Shown: positions 1 to 5,480, counted from the stretch's first letter. The stretch: DNA of 6,670 nucleotides from JBAXAB01 sp043718245 (GCA_043718245.1 JAYSWB010000014.1:1-6670), one strand, 5' to 3'. Made by a program: numbers and translations. The notes: generated from the sequence alone by a model not told the origin.

Positions 1-34
1 GCACTTGTGCCACCCGCCCAACAATACGGTAGAT

Positions 35-346
35 TCACCACTCTTCACCACCTACGCGGTAGTTCCGGATAAAGCCTTGATCTTGAATCCACCGCTGACC
101 ATCCGGTCGTACTTGGTACCCCTGATTGCAGGGGTTGAAGTTTTGTGGTGGCTCCGGACACCGCACCATCTGCACACATTGCTGTTGCTGTTGTTGTTGC
201 ACAACCCGGTGATGGTTGGTGCTGTGGCGCCGTTGATCGGGCACGAACCTGACTTGCAGGGTGCCACAACCGGAGATGAGGATTGTGCAGAAAATGCTGC
301 ACACATTCAGGAGTTTCCTGAGTTTGCTGACGTGTTGGTTTTTCAT
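35..346 (-). CDS. small glutamine-rich lipoprotein, function unknown
   Basis: A 103-residue protein with a lipoprotein-type N terminus: a basic start (K8, R10, K11), a short hydrophobic stretch (residues 12-25) and a lipobox I24-S25-G26-C27. This predicts lipidation on C27 and a mature protein of 77 residues outside the cytoplasmic membrane. The mature part has seven consecutive glutamines (50-56), further cysteines at 57, 63 and 73, and a polar, aromatic C terminus. I recognise no domain. The start is well supported: GAGGAG lies 8 bases upstream of the ATG, the only strong Shine-Dalgarno sequence in the window. A good promoter (412-440) lies upstream, and the start codon sits inside an 18-bp inverted repeat (337-392). 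The gene looks more GC-rich than its neighbours. The opposite-strand frame covering it has no comparable start signal. The gene is likely real; its function is unknown. Confidence 0.72.
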   Translation of the reverse strand: MKNQHVSKLRKLLNVCSIFCTILISGCGTLQVRFVPDQRRHSTNHHRVVQQQQQQQCVQMVRCPEPPQNFNPCNQGYQVRPDGQRWIQDQGFIRNYRVGGEEW

Positions 347-392
347 GGTTACGACTCCTCAACTTTTTAAGATTTCGTAACCATGAAAAACC
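337..392 (-). promoter_or_regulatory. 18-bp perfect inverted repeat enclosing the lipoprotein ribosome-binding site and start codon
   Basis: Arms 337-354 and 375-392 are exact reverse complements (18 of 18), separated by a 20-base loop (355-374). In the minus-strand transcript the 3' arm holds the start codon (344-346) and the next two codons of the lipoprotein gene. The loop holds the GAGGAG Shine-Dalgarno sequence (355-360). The 5' arm carries a second ATG (382-384), which opens a five-codon frame M-V-T-K-S ending at TAA (367-369), just before the Shine-Dalgarno sequence. A stem this long should strongly limit initiation unless it is opened. The structure is seen directly; the regulatory role is inferred. 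Confidence 0.7.
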
Positions 393-411
393 CGATTAAA
401 GAACTTTGCAT

Positions 412-440
412 AGCATACAACTATAATTGTCTCTTGTCAA
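412..440 (-). promoter_or_regulatory. sigma70-type promoter for the lipoprotein gene
   Basis: On the minus strand, a perfect TTGACA -35 box (435-440) is followed after 17 bases by TATGCT (412-417) as the -10 box. Transcription would start near 404-406, about 12 bases before the start-codon hairpin and about 60 bases before the lipoprotein ATG. It lies just beyond the terminator of the preceding operon, as expected for an independent unit. Confidence 0.62.
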
Positions 441-452
441 CTCAATTTAAGC

Positions 453-489
453 AAAACAAAAACCTCACACGATGCGAGGTTTTTGTTTT
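453..489 (-). terminator. bidirectional rho-independent terminator
   Basis: Arms 453-466 and 476-489 pair perfectly over 14 bp (a CCTC/GAGG core extended by A/T pairs) around a 9-base loop. The A-rich and T-rich flanks give a U-run on either strand. It lies 17 bases past the stop of the gene at 506-1015, so its main job is probably to end that minus-strand operon before the lipoprotein promoter. Confidence 0.75.
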
Positions 490-505
490 TAGCTGATGGT
501 TGTAT

Positions 506-1015
506 CTATCTTATATCGCGCTCCTTTCGGTAGCTCTTCTGTATAAAATACATAAGGGCTAATAAAAGAATTATAGTCCAGATCCACCACCAAGGACTCG
601 TTGTTTCTCGAGGGGTAGTGACAGGTTGGCTTTCAGAAGTCTGTTCTGTCACAACTGTTGTGGTTATTACATCAGTTGTGGTTCCAAAATTCTGCGCCAA
701 GATGGCTGACCCACTTCCACGAGGCACTGTAGAGCCAGTGGAAGCTCCGAGAATTACTCCAGGACTCCTACTGCCTGTGGATGCCCCTTGGACAGTGCCC
801 CCAGTCACAGTTCCGCTAAGTGTCCCCGAATTAGACCCCCCGGAAGTTCCGCTCACTTTCGATCCACTACCAGAGGAAACTGCTTCTAGTGTTGAATTTG
901 AAGGTGATGAAGCTCCCGATGAACTAAGGGTTCCTGTAACTTCTGATGCAAATGCTCCGGAGGCTACAAAGACACTGAGTAAAAGAACATTTCCGATTAA
1001 TTTTGGTATTTTCAT
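506..1015 (-). CDS. secreted Ser/Gly/Thr-rich protein with C-terminal membrane anchor
   Basis: A 169-residue exported protein. It has a signal peptide (about 1-23, ending A-F-A), then a low-complexity Ser/Gly/Thr region (about 25-105) with repeated S-G-T-type steps. A Thr/Val-rich stretch follows (108-140), then a membrane segment beginning with three tryptophans (about 142-158) and a basic tail ending K-E-R-D-I-R. It should sit on the outer face of the membrane as a stalk or spacer. It is a paralogue of the broken gene at 4326-4837: both begin their mature part with E-V-(S/T)-G-T, share an I/V-L-G-x-S-T-G segment before the anchor, and have nearly the same length (169 and about 170). This copy has no LPxTG-like sorting motif. 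Only 22 bases separate it from the upstream surface protein gene, so they are probably co-transcribed. No Shine-Dalgarno sequence is visible. The molecular role is unknown. Confidence 0.82.
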   Translation of the reverse strand: MKIPKLIGNVLLLSVFVASGAFASEVTGTLSSSGASSPSNSTLEAVSSGSGSKVSGTSGGSNSGTLSGTVTGGTVQGASTGSRSPGVILGASTGSTVPRGSGSAILAQNFGTTTDVITTTVVTEQTSESQPVTTPRETTSPWWWIWTIILLLALMYFIQKSYRKERDIR

Positions 1016-1037
1016 AATCGATTTCTAATTTAAGTAA

Positions 1038-2426
1038 CTAGTTAGTTTTAACTCCGTAATTTGTTGTGTACGATCCATTTACGGTTGTTGAAGGGATTGA
1101 AACTTCAACTAATACCTGTACCTGAGTTCCAACTAATGATGGATTCATGTCAGTCACCATGTTAAGAGTCGGAACTGTGTAGGTGTTGGCCGCAGTTACT
1201 GGAACTGTAGCTCCACCGTTATCTGCCTGAGACGAAGAAATTCTCATGTTGTTTGCAGCAGGAATTGTGCTTGATCCTGTTGTATTCATCCAATCCGCGA
1301 ATTTCATGCTTAAATGAGTCTCGTTGTTTGGAACAGTAATGTTGAACATATATTTCCAACCGTCAGTGTAAGTTCCGTTTGCAGTTGCCGATGTTTTAAT
1401 TGGCGTAATACTGGTTACCTCAAGTGTTCCCTGAGATGAAGTTGCTACTCCACCTGAAACGTCACCACCGATTGTCCCTGCAGGATTAGTACAAGACTTG
1501 TTCCAGACAATTACGTATTTGTCAGAAGTTAAGTTGGTAAATGTTGGAGTTGTCATTGTTGATGACGCAGCCATTGCTTCCGCCTTTGTGTTTCCAGTTG
1601 TGTAACCTACTAGCGCGTAAGGTGTTGTTGAGCTTGTACAAGTCGCGCTAACAGTTGTTCCTGTTAGAATTTCGTTTGTTGAATAATCCGCTCCCTGAGT
1701 AAAGTCAATTGTCTTTGCTCGGTATGGAGTCGTGTCTCCGTTGTAGCCAGCTGCACTTAGGTTATAAGTGCCTGTGCCGGGACCAGTTTCAGCTGAATTG
1801 TAAGTCGCGCTCATAGGGAAGTCCTGTGAGTTTGAAGAAGAGGCGGTTGCCTGTGCTCCGTTTACGAACTTATCAATAGTCACCTTTACTTCTGTTGTGG
1901 TTGCTGTTGATGTTGCAATAGGCTCTACATATCGCTTGTTCCATACAATGACATATTTGTCACTTGTGATGTTAGTAAAGCTTGGACTTGTCATTGTAGG
2001 AGTCGCTGCTACGGCTGCTGCAAGGGTGTCTCCAGTTGTGTAACCAACAAGACTAAATGGAGTTGATGAGCTATTTGTCGCTCCAACTACAATCCCATCT
2101 ATGATTTCATTTGTCGCGTAGTCAGATCCAGCAGGTAAAACTGAGGTCTTTGCCTGGTAAGGAGTCGGATCTCCGTTGTACCCAGCTGCACTAAGAGCGT
2201 ACTGTCCTGATCCTGTTGAACTCGCAATAGTGAAGTTTGCCTGCATTTGGAAATCAGAGCTACTTGCGGTGACTGCATTTGCCATGGCTCCATCAATATA
2301 CTTTTGAATCGTGACTACCGAATCACCTGTAGTTGCAAAAGCAGGTGTGCTTAACGTGGAACCGAATAGACCCAATACTAGCGCCGTAAGCGTAGTGAAG
2401 GCCGTCAATTTGAATAATTTATGCAT
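1038..2426 (-). CDS. secreted surface protein with two tandem repeat domains and a distinct C-terminal domain
   Basis: A 462-residue protein with a clear signal peptide (1-31, ending P-A-F-A). Repeat 1 spans residues 38-154 and repeat 2 spans 172-300. Both start V-T-I-(D/Q)-K, contain L-S-A-A-G-Y-N-G-D-x-T-P-Y and L-V-G-Y-T-T-G, and end S-D-K-Y-V-I-V-W-N-K. Short Thr/Ser-rich linkers separate the parts. A third, unrelated domain (about 323-462) holds G-W-K-Y-M-F-N-I-T-V-P and L-S-M-K-F-A-D-W and looks beta-rich. I recall proteins of this style in Parcubacteria; no function is established that I know of. There is no membrane anchor or sorting motif, so the protein is either released or held by a partner. 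Repeat 2 alone carries two cysteines (C263, C302). The gene probably leads an operon with the anchored protein at 506-1015. The AT-rich leader before the ATG lacks a Shine-Dalgarno sequence. Confidence 0.88.
   Translation of the reverse strand: MHKLFKLTAFTTLTALVLGLFGSTLSTPAFATTGDSVVTIQKYIDGAMANAVTASSSDFQMQANFTIASSTGSGQYALSAAGYNGDPTPYQAKTSVLPAGSDYATNEIIDGIVVGATNSSSTPFSLVGYTTGDTLAAAVAATPTMTSPSFTNITSDKYVIVWNKRYVEPIATSTATTTEVKVTIDKFVNGAQATASSSNSQDFPMSATYNSAETGPGTGTYNLSAAGYNGDTTPYRAKTIDFTQGADYSTNEILTGTTVSATCTSSTTPYALVGYTTGNTKAEAMAASSTMTTPTFTNLTSDKYVIVWNKSCTNPAGTIGGDVSGGVATSSQGTLEVTSITPIKTSATANGTYTDGWKYMFNITVPNNETHLSMKFADWMNTTGSSTIPAANNMRISSSQADNGGATVPVTAANTYTVPTLNMVTDMNPSLVGTQVQVLVEVSIPSTTVNGSYTTNYGVKTN
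1527..2315 (-). repeat. tandem duplication of a ~120-130 residue domain within the surface protein
   Basis: Two diverged copies, 1965-2315 (residues 38-154) and 1527-1913 (residues 172-300), are recognisable by shared blocks such as A-A-G-Y-N-G-D and K-Y-V-I-V-W-N-K. Similarity is clear in protein but partial in DNA, so the duplication is not recent. Copy 2 has gained a few residues and two cysteines. Confidence 0.8.
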
Positions 2427-2547
2427 TATAATTTTATTTTTTTAATTTAAGTGTTAATAAGTGTGAGAAGAAAAATCGTCTAATTAATAAAGAGGTCTCG
2501 ACCGTACAAGGGATGCCGACGTACGTACAATGTCATTACATAATTTA

Positions 2548-3087
2548 TTATTTCTTCATCAATTCTATTAAATCTTTTTCTAATTTTGCTACTCGGTTGG
2601 CAAGGTCTAGCTCAACTTTGTTTACGTGCCCTGCCAGTTTCTCAGCAACCGAAATCATCTCAGTCACGTCTTCCATGGCAAGGAGTATGATTGGCGGAAA
2701 AAGTTTTGAATCACCACCTTTTCTAGTAAATTTTGAATGGATCTGTCTTGCATTTAAAATCATCACTTTGCGCCCGATCACCGGAAAATCATGAGCTACT
2801 TCAAAACCTTTAAAAAAGGTATTCTTTGGTAAAATATTTTCAAGAAGTTTCCTTAGAGTAGGAATATCCCACTGCCCATCACCTAATTTGTAGACCAAGT
2901 TGTGCTCCGTATCCTTGGGTTCAACTTGGAAAGTCCGATAGAATGGTTCGTTCGCTGCCATGACACAAAGATTTTTATCTAAAATTAAAATTGGTTCACG
3001 GACTACGTCCACTACTGTCTTTATATAAGTCCAGCTTTCATCCCATAATTTTTCAAAGAAATCTGATTCGTCTTTTTTTGGTTCCAT
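2548..3087 (-). CDS. stand-alone PAS domain sensor protein with C-terminal coiled coil
   Basis: A 179-residue soluble protein. An N-terminal helix (about 8-28) leads into a PAS fold (about 20-143): E-P-I-L-I-L-D-K-N-L (31-40), the A-A-N-E-P-F-Y-R-T-F segment (44-53), the L-G-D-G-Q-W-D-I-P-x-L-R-K-L-L block (68-82) and a closing strand I-L-L-A-M-E-D-V-T-E (134-143). The G-Q-W-D-I-P-x-L-R-x-L-L and L-L-A-x-E-D-V-T-E blocks resemble the PAS domains found in large CheB/CheR-fusion signalling proteins. A heptad-like helix (about 144-179) ends the protein and probably dimerises. There is no kinase, HAMP, DNA-binding or membrane part, so any signal must pass by protein contact. The gene is divergent from the sigma factor gene, which makes a regulatory partnership plausible but unproven. 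No Shine-Dalgarno sequence precedes the ATG. The ligand is unknown. Confidence 0.82.
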   Translation of the reverse strand: MEPKKDESDFFEKLWDESWTYIKTVVDVVREPILILDKNLCVMAANEPFYRTFQVEPKDTEHNLVYKLGDGQWDIPTLRKLLENILPKNTFFKGFEVAHDFPVIGRKVMILNARQIHSKFTRKGGDSKLFPPIILLAMEDVTEMISVAEKLAGHVNKVELDLANRVAKLEKDLIELMKK

Positions 3088-3160
3088 ATGCTTTATGCCG
3101 ATAGAGGTCCATAGTTCTCACAGAGTAATGAATGGGTACCCCGAACGGCATTACAATTAC

Positions 3161-3688
3161 ATGGAGTTTAACATCACCAAGATGAATGAGTCCGCATGCA
3201 GAGGGGAATTGAGTGATGCTCACAATGACTTTTACCAAGGTCTCAATTCATATGCCTTTTTTAAGGTCAGTAATCACGCCTTGGGTGAGGATTTGGTTCA
3301 GGAAACTTTTTTAAAGACCTGGAAATATCTTATTAAAAATGGAAAAATAGAGGGGATGAGAGCTTTTCTTTACCACATTCTTAATAACTTAATAGTAGAT
3401 GAATACCGCAAAGGGAATCGTAAAGCCTCATCACTTGATGATCTAATGGAGAGGGGATACGACCCAAGTGCAGGGGATTACCATGCTTTTATTAATATTT
3501 TGGACGGAAAAGTGCCGATGAAACTTATTTCTAAACTTCCCTTAATATATAAAAATGTCTTGAGTATGCGATATGCTCAGAGTTTGACTATCAAAGAGAT
3601 TTCAGTCCTTTCAAAACAGACAGAGAATACTGTTTCGATGAGAATTTATAGAGGAATTAGAAAACTCAGACTTTTGTATATAAAGTAG
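3161..3688 (+). CDS. ECF-like RNA polymerase sigma factor
   Basis: The protein has two typical parts. Sigma region 2 (about residues 22-85 from this start) includes G-E-D-L-V-Q-E-T-F-L-K-T-W, a hallmark of ECF factors, and H-I-L-N-N-L-I-V-D-E-Y-R-K. Region 4 (about 120-172) has a helix-turn-helix, L-T-I-K-E-I-S-V-L-S-K-Q-T-E-N-T-V, followed by a basic helix. It would direct RNA polymerase to a dedicated set of promoters. The frame is open from an ATG at 3095 (197 residues), but that start leaves only 7 bases to the divergent PAS gene, and the extra residues do not resemble sigma sequence. I prefer the ATG at 3161 (175 residues); 3182 (168 residues) is also possible. No start has a clear Shine-Dalgarno sequence. 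No anti-sigma gene follows it. The gene is convergent with the sortase gene. Confidence 0.85.
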   Translation: MEFNITKMNESACRGELSDAHNDFYQGLNSYAFFKVSNHALGEDLVQETFLKTWKYLIKNGKIEGMRAFLYHILNNLIVDEYRKGNRKASSLDDLMERGYDPSAGDYHAFINILDGKVPMKLISKLPLIYKNVLSMRYAQSLTIKEISVLSKQTENTVSMRIYRGIRKLRLLYIK

Positions 3689-3700
3689 GTTTCTTTTCCT

Positions 3701-3732
3701 GACTTTATAAAATTATTAGAATTAGTAAAGTC
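3701..3732. terminator. weak inverted repeat between the convergent sigma and sortase genes
   Basis: A 7-bp perfect inverted repeat (3701-3707 with 3726-3732) with an 18-base AT-rich loop fills most of the 53-base gap between two convergent genes. It has no U-run on either side, so it is at best a weak terminator. Confidence 0.3.
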
Positions 3733-3741
3733 GATACACAA

Positions 3742-4311
3742 CTAAATCTGGATCTGATCTGTAAACACAACTAGTCTCTTCGAAGAGGTTTGACGGATAC
3801 TGTTCCAAACCCCTGTACAGGTAATCAGATTAAGATGAACTTTCCCATCGTCCGATTCAAAGACCATTGACGTATCAGCTTTCGCATCAAAGGTTTTAAT
3901 TTCACGTACAATGAATGTAAGGATGATTCCATTTTCTTTTTCTATGTACATAAGGTCTCCCTTTTGCAATTTATGCAAGTTATCAAATACTGCGGGGGTT
4001 CCATTCTCCCAACCCGAGTGTCCATCCATAACAGCACTGCCTTGTTGCCCGGGAGTTGGACCCTTATTATACCAACCTACATTTTCCGGACCTTGAGGAG
4101 CATCCATTATTCCATCGTTAGTCAGTCCAAGACTTTCAACTGCAGCATCGACATTAATTTTTGGAATCTTAAGCCGTATGGGATTTTCATTACTAGGGTA
4201 TACATTACGTATGGCTGATGTGTCTGACTCAACTTTAACTACCGGCAAATTGACAATAAAAATAAAAACAAGAATGAAGAGTGCCCATATAAATAAAGAG
4301 CGTCGTTTCAT
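3742..4311 (-). CDS. membrane-anchored sortase (class E/F-like transpeptidase)
   Basis: A 189-residue protein with a short basic N terminus and one membrane segment (about 5-22), leaving the catalytic domain outside. The domain opens with R-L-K-I-P-K-I-N-V-D-A-A-V. The catalytic triad is visible: H98 in D-G-H-S-G, C165 in L-I-T-C-T-G, and R179 in S-K-R-L-V-V-F. The G-S-A-V-M-D-G-H and P-A-V-F-D-N-L-H-K-L-Q-K-G-D blocks point to class F or a close class E relative. Sortases cut a C-terminal LPxTG-like signal between T and G and attach the substrate to an amine acceptor. The frame extends upstream to an ATG at 4407, but that would overlap the preceding gene and add an unrelated N terminus, so I chose 4311. 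It lies 14 bases after the stop of 4326-4837, whose product has an FPNTG signal and is the obvious substrate. Confidence 0.9.
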   Translation of the reverse strand: MKRRSLFIWALFILVFIFIVNLPVVKVESDTSAIRNVYPSNENPIRLKIPKINVDAAVESLGLTNDGIMDAPQGPENVGWYNKGPTPGQQGSAVMDGHSGWENGTPAVFDNLHKLQKGDLMYIEKENGIILTFIVREIKTFDAKADTSMVFESDDGKVHLNLITCTGVWNSIRQTSSKRLVVFTDQIQI

Positions 4312-4325
4312 GTGTTTATTTAAAA

Positions 4326-4837
4326 CTAAACTGTACGACTTCGTTTTGAGATGAGTATTGAGAACAGGCCGAGCACAAGAATTCCAGCTATAACAACTAT
4401 ATTCCATGAAGCACTTTCTTCCTCAGGTGGAAATCCGGTATTTGGGAAGCCAGGAGATGAACTTGTATCTGTATCTGCTCCGAGAACTTGTCCTCCTGAT
4501 CCGCTACCTATCGTACTGCCACCACCAGTCGATCCACCAAGGACAGCGCCTCCACCTCCACCCCCACCTCCACTTCCACTTCCAGATCCTCCGGAAACTG
4601 TACCGGATAGAGTACTTGTTGCACCAGAGTTCGTTGTAGATCCTGTTAACGTCCCAGAGACCGTACTGCTCCACCTGCTGTTCCATCTATGGTCCCTGAT
4701 ACAGTGCTACTGCCACTTAATGCTCCTCCAAATGTCCCAGAGACTTCAGCTGCAAGAATAGAAATTGGTGCACTGAAAAATAGCATGGATAAAGCTACCG
4801 TTGCTACCACCCGAAATATTTTTTTAAAGTTTTTCAT
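4326..4837 (-). pseudogene. sortase substrate with FPNTG sorting signal, interrupted by a one-base frameshift
   Basis: Read across one frame change, this gives a protein of about 170 residues. It has a signal peptide (about 1-29), an S-G-T repeat region, a run of eight glycines (about 90-97), an L-G-x-S-T-G segment, the sorting motif F-P-N-T-G (about 131-135), an acidic P-P-E-E-E spacer, a membrane helix (about 145-163) and a basic tail S-K-R-S-R-T-V. This is the full layout of a cell-wall sorting signal, placed directly before a sortase gene. The span of 512 bases is one short of a whole number of codons. The first frame stops at TAA (4646-4648), while the anchor lies in the -1 frame. The repeat phrase G-S-S-T-V-S-G-T is restored if one base is added near 4671-4675. 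It could be a real mutation, an assembly error or recoding; no slippery heptamer is visible. It is a paralogue of the gene at 506-1015. Confidence 0.78.
4646..4837 (-). CDS. 5' open fragment of the frameshifted sortase substrate
   Basis: As the sequence stands, translation from the ATG at 4835-4837 gives only 63 residues: the signal peptide and the first S-G-T repeats. The last few residues (about V58 onward) come from the wrong frame. Such a product would be exported without an anchor or sorting motif. The start is supported by a clean signal peptide and by the same A-rich leader seen before other genes here. It should be read as part of the broken gene 4326-4837, not as a separate gene. Confidence 0.6.
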   Translation of the reverse strand: MKNFKKIFRVVATVALSMLFFSAPISILAAEVSGTFGGALSGSSTVSGTIDGTAGGAVRSLGR

Positions 4838-4963
4838 ATATTTTTTTTAATTGGTTATTATTTATCTCTTATATGCATACCGATATATACATAGACCGCT
4901 TATATTTGTTTAGCCGAGCCGATCTGATTGTTATGACAAACAAATTAATTAAATATAAACAAA

Positions 4964-5002
4964 AGCCCCCGCAACGAGTACGGGAACTTCGTTGAAGGGG
5001 CT
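4964..5002 (-). terminator. rho-independent terminator overlapping a stop codon
   Basis: Outer stem 4964-4969 with 4997-5002 (AGCCCC/GGGGCT), a 2x2 internal loop, then inner stem 4972-4977 with 4989-4994 (CAACGA/TCGTTG) and an 11-base loop. In the minus direction it is followed by TTTTGTTT. The stem takes in two bases of the TAG stop (5001-5003) of the gene at 5001-5480, so that gene is terminated immediately and is separate from the downstream sortase operon. Confidence 0.85.
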
Positions 5003-5480
5003 ATTTTAATTTGAATTCTCTTAAGAAACTCTCTGCTACAGTAGCAGAGTCTCCGTGGAAATCCTTTTTCCAAAAATGCTTGAAATCGAATGTGGGAGTC
5101 TCTGTGTCATCAGGAAAATCACCATTTCGATAGCGCACTTCTGAATGATAGATCCCCTCGGAAATGATATGGGTAGCGACTGTTACAAGACCAATTTGGG
5201 GGCTGTCGATTTGGTGCCCAAAATCATATTTTGTAATGGGCCTTCCAGTGTTTGGGTTGTATCCTGTTTCAAGCTCTCCAACGGCCTCTGCAATCGGATT
5301 TGTCATTTCTTCATCATCAAAGATGCTAAATTCTGCCTCAGCACCCCCGTAAGGGTTCAAGACAAGGAAGTAGACGGTCTTTGGTTTAAACTTGGCAGGG
5401 GACAAAGTTAATTTTCCGGTGTAATTTTTCTCTATCCTGTGGACTTTGACTGTAATTTCGAATGGCACAGTAAGGGTCAT
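5001..5480 (-). CDS. hypothetical cytoplasmic protein
   Basis: A 159-residue protein that I do not recognise. It has no signal peptide, membrane segment or cysteine. The N-terminal half alternates short hydrophobic and charged segments (such as F-E-I-T-V-K-V-H and T-V-Y-F-L-V-L-N), which suggests beta strands. The middle is acidic (F-S-I-F-D-D-E-E, 52-59). The C-terminal third holds an aromatic/basic cluster (F-D-F-K-H-F-W-K-K-D-F-H, about 131-142) before a final helix. The gene is supported by its length, by a strong terminator exactly at its stop, and by a possible promoter 54 bases upstream. No Shine-Dalgarno sequence is seen before the ATG. It appears monocistronic, with a divergent neighbour at 5702, so context gives no clue to its role. 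Confidence 0.72.
   Translation of the reverse strand: MTLTVPFEITVKVHRIEKNYTGKLTLSPAKFKPKTVYFLVLNPYGGAEAEFSIFDDEEMTNPIAEAVGELETGYNPNTGRPITKYDFGHQIDSPQIGLVTVATHIISEGIYHSEVRYRNGDFPDDTETPTFDFKHFWKKDFHGDSATVAESFLREFKLK

Noticed and set aside
5..370. Plus-strand open frame of 121 residues
   Set aside because: It lies opposite the lipoprotein gene, has no ribosome-binding site, signal peptide or recognisable domain, and its Leu-rich stretch is the reverse of the glutamine codon repeat.
383..496. Plus-strand 37-residue frame starting in the inverted repeat
   Set aside because: Its ATG exists only because the repeat mirrors the lipoprotein start. It lacks an SD and runs through the terminator hairpin at 453-489.
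618..1028. Plus-strand Pro/Val/Glu-rich frame
   Set aside because: It is the complement of the Ser/Gly/Thr-rich gene on the minus strand, and its composition follows from that.
2481..2509. Possible promoter for the surface protein operon (TTGTAC, 17 bases, TAATTA)
   Set aside because: Both boxes match the consensus poorly. A promoter must exist near here, but this placement is not supported.
4504..4686. Minus-strand Trp/Arg-rich frame
   Set aside because: It is the third frame of the glycine-repeat region (GGT/GGA codons read as tryptophan and arginine), with no protein-like character.
4646..4707. Programmed -1 ribosomal frameshifting in the sortase substrate
   Set aside because: The frame change is in the -1 direction, but no slippery heptamer or clear downstream stem is visible. 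A plain one-base deletion is simpler, so recoding is kept only as an alternative.
4351..4761. Plus-strand proline-rich frame
   Set aside because: The poly-proline run is the complement of the poly-glycine codons in the sortase substrate. No start signal precedes it.
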